This document shows, in pieces, positions 46,047 to 57,865 of a stretch of 64,000 nt of DNA. A model generated the notes under the pieces. It was not told the origin of the DNA and searched no databases. It saw only the letters and a program-made list of their open reading frames with translations. The translations under genes were made by a program, and so were the position numbers. The DNA lies in the NCBI GenBank assembly GCA_015039365.1, contig WION01000121.1:79020-143019 (forward strand), written 5' to 3'. How positions within the stretch are numbered: the stretch's first letter is position 1; the number at the start of each line of letters is the position of its first letter. The stretch comes from Amanita rubescens. Its lineage: Eukaryota > Basidiomycota > Agaricomycetes > Agaricales > Amanitaceae.

Positions 46047-47286
46047 AATGTGGGCCACTGCTGCGCACGGCATCATGTCCGAGGCCCTTTATTACCGTTG
46101 CATCATGCTGTCCACAGCATCCCTCACATCCTTCCTCCCTTCACAACAAGTTGCTGTATCTGAAGTTATGAATAGTTTTTTTTTTTACACTCTCCTTACT
46201 TTAGTATTTCATAATCGAGGATGAGATGTGTTGCGGGTTTTGTGGCACTCGTCGCTACAAGCTGTATTTGTACATGTTGAGCACCGGAAAATGCTGGTAT
46301 CTTAATGGAGCATTATTACAAAAACTTGCGCAGCTCGCCAATTATAAAACCGAGCCTCATTACATTCGGCCTCGGAATAACCACCACCACCACCTTTGTC
46401 CACTGATCAGGAAAAATCCTTCTCTATTGTGGAGGTACAGCTACCTCCCAATATACAACCATCTGCTACCACCACCACACTTCACCACCATCACTATTTT
46501 ATGGAGCAGAATAGATCAAGGCAGTAGTACAGGTCTGGCTACCTCTGGGCCATATCAAAGCTACTGGTGTTCAATTACCTTTCATATAATTAGTGGTACC
46601 TGGACCAGTCAACCCATCACACAGGTCACTACAGGTAAGGGTGTGACAGGTATCCACTAAACCACTGAACCTGCAGTATTCCATAGTATAAGTTACCACT
46701 GCTGCCAGTACTGAACATGACCATCACTGTTGACAGACTACTAGTAGTACTAGTACTACCACTATCTTACTATACTATTCACTACCTACATCACCATCAC
46801 CACTCACCACCACCAACACTCAACCACCACCAATACTCAACTGCCACCATCACCAACACTCCATCACCACCAATACTCAACTGCCACCATCACCATCACC
46901 ATCACCATCACTACTATCACCAACCACCAGTACCAGTACTACTGCTGCCACTGCTCTGGTTTGGCCCCCCAGCCCAACCCAGACATAGGCTGACACCACC
47001 AACCACCACATTCCACGGACCACCAGTAGTATTCATTACCCAGTCACTACCACTCATAGGTCACTGGTCACCAGACAGTTGATCCTAGTAGTACTACTTG
47101 AGAACTGTGGTTCCAAGGCCAAAGCTTAACAAAGGCTTCGGCCTTATCCTTTCACCATCACTGTTCATTTTTGTAATGGACAGTTAAGAGCCAGTAATTA
47201 CCAAGATGTGGCTTGCCATGCAGGAGCAAACACAGCCTTACCTTGGCCTTGGCCACATGCTGCATGAAGTGGCGGCCCATACAGGC

Positions 47287-47745
47287 CAAGTAAGTGCTGG
47301 TGCTGGTGAATTGTGATGGTGAATTGTGATGGTGAATTGTGATGGTGAATTGTGATGGTGAGTGCTGTGATGGTGAGTGCTGGTGCTGGTGAGTGCTGTG
47401 ATGGTGAGTGCTGTGATGGTGAGTGCTGGTGCTGGTGAGTGCTGTGATGGTGAGTGCTGTGATGGTGAGTGCTGGTGCTGGTGAGTGCTGTGATGGTGAG
47501 TGCTGGTGCTGGTGAGTGCTGTGATGGTGAGTGCTGGTGCTGGTGAGTGCTGTGATGGTGAGTGCTGGTGCTGGTGAGTGCTGGTGCTGGTGAGAGCTGT
47601 GATGGTGAGTGCTGGTGCTGGTGAGAGCTGTGATGGTGAGGGCTGGTGCTGGTGAGTGCTGGTGCTGGTGAGCGCTGTGATGGTGAGTGCTGGTGCTGGT
47701 GAGTGCTGTGATGGTGAGTGCGGGTGTTGGTGAGTGCGGGTGCTG
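47287..47745. repeat. GGTGAGTGCT minisatellite
   Basis: About 460 bp of GTGATGGTGAGTGCT alternating with GGTGCTGGTGAGTGCT, plus a short GTGAATTGTGATG run at its left edge. Long frames through it (Thr/His/Ser repeats on the minus strand) are artefacts. Confidence 0.9.
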
Positions 47746-49504
47746 GTTGTCATATCCCATTCCAGACTCCACCCAAACTCCATAACCTCGGACTCCAATG
47801 GACACCCTACTATACCCCACATCCATTCCACACTCATATCACATCAGAACATGGCCATAGAACCCCTTGTCGGACTAAGTATATAAGGCTTCACTTGTAC
47901 ACATACAGTAGTCTGAATATCAACTTGGATTATGCCCCAACTTGTTCTAACACTCCCTGTCTTTCATCATCTACGACCCCATCCAGACCATTCACCTCCA
48001 GACTCCAGCCCCAGACTCCAGCTCCAGACTCCAGAGTGAAGTTCTCCAGAAGTTTAGGCAAGACACACATTAGCATGGCACAGCTTGCACACTAGCCTTT
48101 CCCCACTCAGTCCCAGACCCCATTATACTCTGTCCCAATTAGAATCACTGTCCTTGTGCTGGAAGTTGACTTCTCAGCTATGTCTCAGCTATTGGCTAAT
48201 CAGTACCCAGGATATAATAGTCACATAACTGACCCCATAGCTCAGTCAAAAATGGCATATAAAGCCAAACAGATATAAAACCAAAGCCCTCACTTTTTTC
48301 GGCCGGGAATGAGACCCATGAGCAGTGGTGGTGGTAGTGAGTTGGCAGTTGTATGAATAGTGGTGATAGTTGATTGTGAAGAGTGCTGGTGGTGGGATGA
48401 GTAGTAATGGTAGTCGTACTGATGGTATGCAGGGTATGTACACCCCCAATGTACCCTGATGGACTTTCTTGATCTGTGGACCATGGTGGTGTTAGTAGTG
48501 TTAGCAGTGCTGGTATTATTAGGTAGAGTGTCATGGGAGTGATAGTCACTAGTGGTAGTGGTTGTCAAAGTGGTAGTGGTGTGACTCATGACACTGGACC
48601 ATGGTCATGGGTGGTGGTGAGTCTGGTGGTGGCAGTGGTGATGATGGTAGTCTGTAGAATTGCTTGGTGATGATGGTAGTCTGTAGAATTGCTTGGTGAT
48701 GTAGTAGGCCACCATTTCATTCAGGCTGAGAATGGCCAGAGCTGAGTGCTGGGGATGTGGCAGTGCATGTGCAAGAGTAGATAGGGTGAGTCCTAAGTGC
48801 TGGGGGTGCAAGCCTGAGACAGTGGACAGGGGTGGTGGGGGAGGGGGGGCTGGGGGCTGGGACCTAGGATGGTTGAGGCTAGGACCTAGGGTGGCTAAGG
48901 CTGGGACTGAGAGCACAAGTATGGCTGGGCTGGGTGAGAATCAAGCTGCAGTGCCGCACTACCATATCACATGCTCCCTCCACATCCACACCCAGTGGAA
49001 CCTCTTCATTGACCAAGGCGAGTTGGAGGGACAGGGGAAGAGTATGCAAGTGAAGACAAGATGGGGTGAATGGAGCTGGGGACAGGGACAGAGCATTGCA
49101 TGAGAGACAGAACATGCAGGAGAGGGTATGGCAGGATGGAACAAAGCCAGAGCTGAGAGGGTTGAAACAGCATGCAGTGTGCAACTTAAAGTGTTACAAG
49201 TGAGTACTAGTGACTGGTGGTGGTGGTGGTGGTGAGAGTACTGGCAGTAGGCCCAGATAGACTATAGTAGGACTAGGTCACAGTTGTGGTCATGATATAG
49301 TAGTACTAGTGTCAAGTAGTGGTATGCCAATAGTGATGGTAGCCATCTGTTGGCAAAATCAGAGCAGTCACGGTGGTGGTAGGTGATACATCGTAGTTGT
49401 GGTGGAGTCACTGGTGATGGTGAGTACTGTGAGTAGTGGTGGTGGCAGTAAATCATGAGTGAAATGCGGTGGCAGTTATGGTAGTGATACTGTCAGTAGA
49501 TGGC

Positions 49505-49754
49505 TGATTGCATCTGACACTGCTGGAACACTGGCTGTCTGATTGTCTGATTGTCTAACCAGCACTGGAACACTAATTGTCTGACAGCTTGATTGTCTGA
49601 CATCATCTGACAATGTCTGACAAGTGCCAGATGAGGTGTCAGATGTTGTCAGACAATGTCAGACAATCAGGCTGTCAGACAATTAGTGTTCCAGTGCTGG
49701 TTAGACAATCAGACAATCAGACAGCCAGTGTTCCAGCAGTGTCAGATGCAATCA
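49505..49754. repeat. 250-bp near-perfect palindrome (foldback element)
   Basis: The left arm from TGATTGCATCTGACACTGC is the reverse complement of the right arm ending GCAGTGTCAGATGCAATCA, with only a few mismatches over about 100-120 bp and a short centre near 49625. The arms are rich in GTCTGA/TCAGAC words. No target duplication was found. Confidence 0.85.
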
Positions 49755-50220
49755 GATGAAATCAGATTTTTCCCCAATTTCCTGATGTCAAGAGGACAAT
49801 AAAAACTCCAAAACCTTAGAAGTCCTTCTCAGTATAGTGGTGGCAGGTGGTGGCAGTTGTAGTGGTAATGGTGGTTGCACTGATAATGGTGGTGGTGGTC
49901 ACTCATAGTACTATCATTGATCAGGAATTTGAACAATTTTCAAATATTGTCCATAGCTCCGTGTTCTCATGTCCGACTTACCTCAGTCTTTCTCAGACGG
50001 GAAAAGGATGTCATAACTACTGTCCTGCAATACCATCACACTTTTTGCATTTGTAGTTCCTAGATGCTGAATGATTCTATGTTCTGACCCGGAATTTGAA
50101 CAAAACTGTCACGCTTTGTCACGCTTTGTCATCCCGGGAAATCAAACTCCGCAACGCACGTCACGGTCGAATTCACGTCGAAAACAACGTTGGGTATTCT
50201 ATTCGAGAAAATCAAGGTAT
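49755..50220. other. Intergenic
   Basis: Contains the doubled word TGTCACGCTT near 50107-50128 and two GGAATTTGAACAA words (49922 and 50091). No gene. Confidence 0.35.
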
Positions 50221-51401
50221 CTACATGTTTTGCGGAACGGTATAGTAAAATGTATTATAAGGACTATTTGAATATATCGGGTTATGAAAATAGCCTTGGA
50301 AATTACCATTTAGTTGAGGAACCTGTGATGAATAGTAAGGATTCGGAGTCGTAGCTACAGCATTTCTGGGAGCATGTAGCATATGATTACTGGATGAGCT
50401 TGATGCTTCAGAAGTTGTAGTAGGGCCTTGAACAGATCGGTTCGAACGGCGGAAGAGGCCAGAAAATTGAGGATCTTCTTTTAGCTCGGGATGTGCTTCA
50501 AAGTGATCCTGGATGGCTTTCCGGATGTCCGCTTTCAAAGTCTTGTCTGTAAATGGAACACCGAGAGCGAGAGCAATGTCTTCCAAGTCGTTTTTATTTT
50601 TACTGGACAGAGAACCCAAGAACAGTTCATTGCGAAGGCACTGAGCTTGTCGCTCTGCTTTCTTTGCATTGCGCCGCTTTGCCCTCTCTTCTTCAATACA
50701 TTTGTTTTCAGCCTTCTTTGCATCCTGGGCTGCGCGACGGGCAAGCGCTTCTGAGCTTGTGAGGATTTCTCTGTGGTCTACATGAACTGAGCGGTTTCGG
50801 CGTTGTAACTGTGCCTCTCTAGCATATTTTTGCCGAGTGGTATGTGCCAGCTGGTTGGCCATGATAATACTCCGAGCCTTGTATCGCGTCCTATCTCCGA
50901 GTAAGATCTCAACAAGATCTAAGGCATCTTTAATTGCAGCTGGATGATCGGCTTCCTGGTCGTGTATTGCTGCTGCGATACAGCCCATCCTTCGACGGAC
51001 TTCCTTGGCTGGCACATGGTCAGCAGAATTAGATCCAGAGTGGCCTATACTGGACAATGCGAGGCTAGATGATGACGAAGCCGATAAGGAGCCTGTATTC
51101 AGGCCTCTTATGCTTGATGTAGTAAGCGACGGTTGTGCGCTACAGTCCAATAAATCATCTAAAATCCAAAAAGAAAAGTTTACTAGGCTCACCTGTTAGG
51201 CCGCTGTAACGGATGGAATCCTGTTACAGTGTGCAGCATGCTCTGAAGCCTTCCGAAGATGTCCTCCGCCATCCACCTTCGATCCGCTTTCCGTCCGCTT
51301 CCGTCCGCTTTCGATCCGCTTCGATCTGCTCCGCTCCGACGCGCGGGAATTCGTCGGAGTATGTCGGATGCACGGGAATATGTCGGATTATGTCGGACCA
51401 C
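50221..51401 (-). CDS. Coiled-coil protein with SAP-like segment, probably mobile-element-derived
   Basis: Main exon from about 51156 to 50221. A short intron (about 51157-51192, GTGAGC...TTTTAG) joins it to an upstream exon with AEDIFGRLQSMLHTVTGFHP. Features in order: a Ser-rich N-terminus, a helical region (RRMGCIAAAIHDQEADHPA), a charged Ala/Lys/Arg coiled coil (ALARRAAQDAKKAENKCIEE), a SAP-like helix pair (KNDLEDIALALGVPF ... LKADIRKAIQDHFEAHPEL) and a Ser/Asn/Tyr-rich tail. Similar proteins are common in mushroom genomes. Closeness to pogo transposase remnants suggests, but does not prove, an element-encoded protein. Confidence 0.55.
51281..51338. repeat. TCCGCTTTCCG-type short tandem repeat
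   Basis: CCGCTT(T/C)CG(T/A) units repeated about six times, followed to about 51405 by several (A/T)TGTCGGA words. Confidence 0.7.
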
Positions 51402-51578
51402 AAGCGCATGGTAAGCGCATGGTAGTTACTATAAGTACATGTCACATGTAGTCGTATACAATAGCTACGAACGAGAATTGGAGTTCCCTTCCCCTCAGAT
51501 CAGCCTTAGCTTAAGTCTGTGCACTATTGTGCATGGCACCTGCAGTGCTGGGTACAACCCAGAGCACATTGCAGTGTT

Positions 51579-52190
51579 TCACCGCGTAATCTCATCTCCT
51601 GCGATATTCTGGCTCTGAGCATTGAACGCGGGTGGTGCGGTGGTCACATTTGATTCAGCTGAGTTGACTGCGGATGTTTCCGGGAGTGGTGTCGGTCCAG
51701 TCATCACGTTGACAGGACCTGGGGTGTAATCTCCAGGTGCGCAATTACTAGTAGTGGGAGATGCATGTGTAGAATGCATGGCCGAAGTAGAAGGGACTTG
51801 TGTGCGGGTTCCCATGTCACCAGTGATTAGATAATGGGTACCGTCACCAGCATCCTGACCATCACCGTCATCATCGCCAGTGTTGCCTTCAAGGTCTATG
51901 TCATCATCGGACGAATTCCCGATTTTTTCCAAGCCTTCAAGATTATTCCAGCAGTGAATGCTTGTTCCCGTGCTTTCATGTAGACACTAACGACGTCAGC
52001 ACGTGGAAGCCCAAGACCCGTCACTGCAACATATTTCTCAAGCTCCTTCTGCCACACGCGTTGTAACAGTGGCCCAAAGACGCCACTGATGTCTAAAGGC
52101 TGCAGCTTATGTGTCGTCTTTGGTGGTAAGCAATACTTGGTGATGTGGGCCATCGCTTCGCGTGGCATGTCCGAGGCCACCTTATTATGT
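51579..52190 (-). pseudogene. CENP-B/pogo-type transposase, C-terminal fragment
   Basis: The DDE_1 C-terminal motif TTHKLQPLDISGVFGPL, then WQKELEKYV and YMKAREQAFTAGIILKAWKK with SGIRP, as in pogo/Fot1-like elements of basidiomycetes. A change of frame near 51905 leads to an acidic, Thr/Pro-rich tail ending at 51579. The DNA-binding N-terminus and most of the catalytic core are missing. Confidence 0.7.
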
Positions 52191-53278
52191 AATAATATGA
52201 ATGACCTTGTTTAACTAATCTAGTACATGTATTGGTATTTAGTACCAAGTAAGCATGGTACCCAGTTCCCAGCATGCAGATGCAGTGGCTGGATCATTGA
52301 AATAGGTCAAGTTCATGGGGGTGGTGATTGAGCGGGTGATGGGTCGAAAGCTGCCAAAAGAAGCTGAGCCAATCAGAGCCAGCTCCAAATTTAGGCGACT
52401 CGGCTATGACCGATATCTGCACTGAAGTCTGGAGGGATCATGGCGGTTCACCTGAATCACGGCAGCCCACCCTGGACATGACAGGCAGTGGATCATAGTC
52501 TGATAATAAATTTTATGTTCATTTTGTTTGATGCAGACCATGATACTTGTACATTCTACTATAGTTTGTTTGTTTCAGAAGGTCTCAGCCATCATCGGCA
52601 GCTTAAAGTGTTACAAAACTCGTCACTAAAAAAACCGATTCCTCCTTTCAGTCGGCCTCGGAATAACTCGATGTTCCTTTCTTTGGCTAATAGAATCACA
52701 GTAGTACTTACCACCATCATGACAAATGCTTCCACCCACTACTCCTTAGTACTGCCAGTCCTCATCACCACCATCACCACCATCACCACCACCACCACCA
52801 CCCAGTGACTACCACTCACAAGTAACTACCAGCTGGCAGTAGTGAGGCTGCTACTGCCCCCAATGACTTCCATCACAACCGTTGCACCACCACTAGTACT
52901 CTTCACCATCCACTATCACTTGGCGATGTGGGCCACCGCTTTGCGTGGCATGTCTGAGGCCATCCTTTTTTTTGGCTATAATCTATAATGTTAGCGGACA
53001 ACGGTGTGAGAAGCTCGTAATACTATACTGGAGGGCACAGGAACATAGTGTGGGGTCTGGGGCATTATGGATCAGCTGTGGTCACTGGTGAAGGTGGGGC
53101 AAGATACCTGATCAGCTCATTACACCAACCAGCGCTTTGTCAGCGTATCCGCTTAGTTGCTGGGAGGCAGGTAGCAACGCCTAGCGGTAACCGCCTACCA
53201 CTAAAAAATGGGTACAGCCGGCGGTACCAATATCATGTGACCATTACACTATGTTAAGTAATAGTGGTGCCTTATAGT
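52191..53278. repeat. Mixed repeat DNA with short pogo-derived pieces
   Basis: Includes ACC/CAC trinucleotide repeats (about 52740-52805) and a second copy of the pogo-derived CTTGG.GATGTGGGCCA word string at 52916-52965 (first copy 52133, third split by the hAT insertion at 44885/46055). No gene. Confidence 0.55.
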
Positions 53279-53989
53279 ATGGTGTGATGTACACCTTCTG
53301 AGGGGAGATTTGGGTATGGTGTGCTGTACACGATTTGAGGAGAGATTTGAATATGGTGTGTTGTACACCATCTTTGGGTATGGTGTGCTGTACACCATTT
53401 GAGGAGAGATTTGAAAATGGTGTGTTGTACACCATCTGTGGGGAGATATAGTGTGTTGTACACCATCTGTGGCGAGGTATGGTGTGTTGTACACTGTCTG
53501 AGGGGTATGGTGAGCTGTACACCATCTAGATATGGTGATTTCCACACCAAATTCAGGATTCCATTACCATATTTAGTAACCTATTACCATATTTGGCAGA
53601 AAGAGCTGTATTATAGAAGGATTCATTGCCATATTTGGTAACCTATTACCATATTTGGCAATGCAGAATGGTGATTTGTACACCATTTTTGTATGATGTT
53701 GGAAACACCATAATACACCTATTACCATATTTGGAAATACACTTGCATTTTCAGAATGGTGATTTGTACACCATATTTTCAATGTATGGTGTTGCTAACA
53801 CCATTTCTGACCAATTGGCAACATGGTGAAATATATACCATATTGAACAATAAGGTGATTCTGACACCATCTTTGGAAAGTGAATTGTACACCATACTGT
53901 AGGGTGTTTTCAACACCATTTTTAATCAATCAGATATGGTGAATTATCCACCATATTAAATGTTATGCATTATGGTGGGTCCAACACCG
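53279..53989. repeat. Array of ~17-18 small palindromes (ATGGTGT...ACACCAT)
   Basis: Each unit is a short inverted repeat, typically ATGGTGTGTTGTACACCAT, separated by 8-30 bp spacers such as CTGTGGGGAGAT. The first eight are close copies about 27-40 bp apart. Later ones keep the arms (GGTG...CACC) while the loop and spacer change, and TTACCATATTTGG words fill the gaps. The last unit is split by the hAT element at 53990 and resumes at 54865. Confidence 0.85.
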
Positions 53990-54864
53990 TAAGGCTCCAA
54001 CCGTATTATCTATCTACCGTGTATATACAGTAGATACGGTATACGTATACGTATATGTATAGGGTCTGTGGAGGAAAGGCCAAAACATACAGTATATGGT
54101 TTATTTATACGGTTGTCTCCGGAACAAATACGCCCAAAGAAAGCTGGCCTGCATCGCGTTTCACGGCTGCACGATTCGTGCCTCAGACAGTGCTGAAGGC
54201 TATGGCAATCGACCAGATCAAACTCTCATGCAACATAGACCGTGATTGATGTGTAGTTGGGCAGAATCAGCCCGGCATCGACTGGCATCATCAGGAGGAG
54301 GGCCAACCGGGGAAGGATAATCTATGCCAGCCATTGCCAGACAGCAACGGGCCAACGGTCAGTCCACACACTCCGAAATTTCAAATATGGTGGGCGAGGT
54401 GGACTGGACGATAATCTATTGGTCAACTTATGGAAGGTAAGTGTTATCAGAATTGCATTACTAACTAGTAACTGACCATTTATGCTTCTGTCGTTATGTA
54501 GAACCTTTCAGGAGTGTTCCCGACCATTGCTTTACTTGCACGCGACATCCTTGCCATACCAGCCACGAGCGTCGCAGTAGAACGGGTGTTTTCCAAATCC
54601 AGGCATATCTGCACTGATCTTCGTAGCTCTCTCAGGGCTGAAACAGTTCGCGAGGCCCTTTTGACGAAGGTATGGATCCGGAGTGGGCTTCTAGAAGTCG
54701 TCCAGAAGCCAGCAAAGTGCCTAAAGCACAGCTCAGTGGGACTGCCACAATAACCATATATAGATACTGTATAACTGTATTTATATGGTAAATAGAGTAT
54801 AATTTACCGTATCCGTATATTTACACCCTCAGGCCTATACATATACTATATGGTTGGAGCCTTA
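53990..54864 (+). mobile_element. Decayed hAT transposon (875 bp)
   Basis: 13-bp perfect TIRs TAAGGCTCCAACC, with an 8-bp target duplication CAACACCG (53982-53989 and 54865-54872). It carries the end of a hAT transposase. Subterminal DNA is rich in GTATAC/TATACGG words. Internally deleted. Confidence 0.9.
54502..54753 (+). pseudogene. hAT transposase dimerisation domain (C-terminal exon)
   Basis: After an intron (GTAAGTG...ATGTAG, ending 54501) the exon reads FPTIALLARDILAIPATSVA, then VERVFSKSRHICTDLRSSL and ALLTKVWIRSGLL, the hallmark of the hAT dimerisation domain. The catalytic core upstream is absent or unreadable. Confidence 0.85.
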
Positions 54865-54893
54865 CAACACCGTTGTGGAAAGCATTAAATGTT

Positions 54894-54936
54894 TTTCCGA
54901 GGCCGAGTGAAACGAAGGCTCGGTCTTATAGCGAGC
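54894..54936 (-). repeat. Conserved hairpin word, three dispersed copies
   Basis: On the minus strand it reads ACCGAGCCT, about 9 bp, then TCGGCCTCGGAA. Related copies on the plus strand are at about 46347-46382 and 52636-52672. CCGAG and CTCGG can pair across the 16-bp middle. Confidence 0.6.
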
Positions 54937-55399
54937 ATTTTTCATCAGTAAGGCTGAGACACGCCGGTATCTTCCGTGAACGGTGACCCTATCAAGTTTT
55001 AGGGGTAGCATTCCTTCAACGAAGTTAGGCCTCGGACATGCCGTGCATCGCAGCGGCCCCGTAACAGACACGTACTGCCACCAAAAAAGAGGAACGGATG
55101 GTCGAAATTCCCTCAGCACGTGACATATCTGATGTGATAGTTTTTCCAAAAACCATCGATCGTACATATCTGGATTCTGCCCTGGTACGTGAGCGCGTGA
55201 GCGCTGTATGCTCGTCTGCTCACCGTCTCATCTATCTAGGGTCTATCTTATCAACGCCAAGGCTTGATTTCCCCACCGTACTCTTTACGAACCGCCGTCT
55301 AACGTTTCCTCTACACCAGTGGTCATGCCGGCGCCTAGCAACCTGGTGATTTAGCCCCCACCACTCCCCGCATTGCCCTGCCGTCCTTGGTACCTCAGT
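54937..55399. other. Intergenic
   Basis: No supported gene; frames on both strands lack motifs. Confidence 0.35.
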
Positions 55400-56030
55400 A
55401 CCACCACTGCTCTATTGCTGTTGTCCATGGTTTCTCAGCAGCATTGCTGCCCCCGTGGCCTGTGGTTCTCCAACACCGTTCCTCCGCCTCTCGCCCACAG
55501 TTTTCGTACACCAGCATGCCCATCATTCTTGAGAACTATCCCCATGCCCTCGTCTGCGGTTTTGTTATACTGGCACCCCCCATGGTTCTTTGGAACCATT
55601 CGCCATGCCCCCGCCCGCGGTTTTCTGACACTAGCAATGCCATGGTTCTTGCGAACCGTTCGCCCACCCTTGCCCGTGGTTTTCTTACACCAGCACCCCC
55701 ATGGTTCTGTAGAACCAATCATCACGCCCCCACCCACAGTTTTCTTACACCAGCACGCCGTGGTTCTTGAGAACCGTTCGCCATGCCCCCCGGGCCGCCC
55801 GTGGTATTCTTACACTGGCGCCCATGGTTTTCCAGAACCATTCTCCACGCCTTCGCCTGTGGTTTTCTTACACCAGTACGTACCCCGTGGTTTTCTTACA
55901 CCAACACCTCCATGGTTTTTTAGAACTGTTCCCCACGACCCGCGGTTTTCTTACACCAGTACCCCCATGGTTTTTTTAGAGCCATTTTCCACCCCCTCGC
56001 CCGTGGTTTTCTTACACCGACATCGGCCAT
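55400..56030. repeat. ~62-bp minisatellite, about ten degenerate units
   Basis: The unit resembles CCATGGTTCTTGAGAACC, then GTTCGCCATGCCCCCGCCCG and TGGTTTTCTTACACCAGCACC. Each early unit contains the palindrome GGTTCTTGAGAACC. The open frame across it (55373-56101) is an artefact of unit lengths. Confidence 0.8.
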
Positions 56031-57865
56031 TTGGCGTTGCATGGGTACACCCGCGATTGTACCCCATCATCATCGGCATTTTTCTCCTCTTCCCATTTTG
56101 ACCATACGTCCCCAACTCTCCGGCACTGCTAGCCGTGCGATCAGGGCGAGCAGCTATTAAGATGCATCATCCACAGCAGCCTCCAGCATTGTTTCGCTGG
56201 TGTTCGTTGCGACAGTGACTATGATATAGTATGACCATTCGGTCAGACACGACCGGGGGCGTCGTATGAACACCTGCTATGCATCCACATCAACTCTCCC
56301 ACCTCATTCTCCACCACGAACATAGCCACCACCCTCTACTCAACCCCCGTCTTCTCCTCTAGCTGTAGCTGCCGTATTCACTTTCAGCATAGCCAACAGG
56401 AAATTTGGCACATCGAGCCCCCCATCAGCTCATTCTCCCCCTGCAGCACCTCCACCAGACGAATCGCTACGCAGTGTCCAAGCTGCGGAAGTCACCGTAT
56501 ATCACGTGACTAGTTGGACCGTCAAACCTCAACCACGGACAGCGTTCAAATTAAAGCTTTACGCCCGCCTGCGCGGCACAACCCGCAACATCCTTGGCCA
56601 ATATGAAAAATGAGGGGGCCTCGGAATTCCAGTTACAATTAGCCCGGGCAAGTGATATTTGCAAGTTATCTGGCATACGCATACACGACTCGGGACAAAT
56701 GCATAATTACTTCTAGTAAACCCGTCAATACCAGCGGCAACTTGTCATCATTGGTGTCAACCACTACATTGGCCTCAAATTTCAAATAAAGTACATCCCC
56801 TATAGCATCCTCCATATAGATGTGATCTCTGTCGACTCCATATGGGATTTGCGTGTTTGGTTGAGTAATAAAATAATGCGTGCGTGTCCGTTACTTTCAC
56901 CACTTTCGTCCATCTAACGTCGGGGTGCAGGGCAATGGTCTAGTAATCCATGTGTCAACTGCCATAGATGAACCCACCACGCCTATATTGGTGAGAGCGG
57001 TATGGTCTTTAACAGGAACCGGGACGGCTCGTGCGGACTTCAGACCGTTGTAGATAAGTATACCCATTCGATAAGGGCGCTATTACTAAGCCAGCAGTCA
57101 GCTAAACGTCACAACATTGGTTTCCGCTGCGGTAACGGACTGGAAGATTACTGGTAGTTTGGCTGTAGGTGGCCATAAGGTTGTCGCGTACGTGAGCAAC
57201 ATGGTCGTAGGCTGTTATCCGAGTTGCGTGGAGGAATGGCATGTTCCAAAACAAGAACGAAAGAGAACGCCTGAGCACGTTTCTTATTTATGGATTGGTG
57301 ATAACCCCTCTCTCTCTTTTTGAACAACCGGAGTTTGTGCGGATGGACGTCCTCCTGCCACCGAAGGGGTGATCTAGAGAAAGAGAAGACCTCACGAGGC
57401 TGATTATATCATTGTTTTATGTATCAGTTCAGCCAAGGCAGTAATATGCAATGAGTCGTAACGTAGAAAGTATTGAAGCCTATTTCCTCCTTTTATCCAA
57501 TTTTTATTTATTTAGGGCATATCGAGAAAAGAAACAAACGATGATGATTCACCTCAATTGATATTCATAGTATCCATTTCACGTTTTTTCCCACTTTTCC
57601 TCGCCGAGGTCTTAGCCTGTTTCACGGTGGTGGAGATGGCGCGCTAAGAGAGGAAGAGGCCATGGATGACTGGGAGAATATGTGAGCATAAACAGATTAA
57701 TTAGACAAGAAGATATCGTTACCCCAGCATTCCTTTCCCCGGAGCTAGGGGTGAAAACGCTGTCAATGACTTTTAAGTGATTAGCTGAGGACGACTGTGA
57801 AAGAAAACATGAGCATAAATAGGTCGACTAGACAGTCAGAACTCGGTACCTGAGCGGTCCTATCG
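56031..57865. other. Intergenic, no gene found
   Basis: Scattered short frames. A word TTACGCCCGCCTGCGCGGCA near 56561 resembles TTACGCCCGCGCGAGCGCAG near 40151. Nothing else is supported. Confidence 0.35.

Larger units (their letters stand above)
42796..49504. repeat. CAC/CCA-rich low-complexity block with an inverted duplication
   Basis: ACC/CAC-type trinucleotide repeats fill this block; most open frames here are Thr/His/Pro- or Gly/Val-rich artefacts of that composition. 43720-44152 plus 44532-44790 matches, in reverse complement, about 48560-49260, including the non-repetitive words CTTGGTCAATGAAGAGG and CATTCTCAGCCTGAATGAA. The orientation switches from CAC-rich to GTG-rich around 47.2 kb, consistent with a large inverted repeat whose centre holds unrelated insertions. 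I see no genes. Confidence 0.75.

Noticed and set aside
47158..47837. Two long minus-strand frames (199 and 222 codons) made of Ser-Pro-Ala-Leu-Thr-His repeats
   Set aside because: They are produced by the GGTGAGTGCT minisatellite, whose unit length is a multiple of three; there are no non-repeat coding features.
55373..56101. 242-codon frame with Pro/Phe-rich repeats
   Set aside because: Created by the ~62-bp minisatellite; frames exist on several readings and no start context or domain is present.
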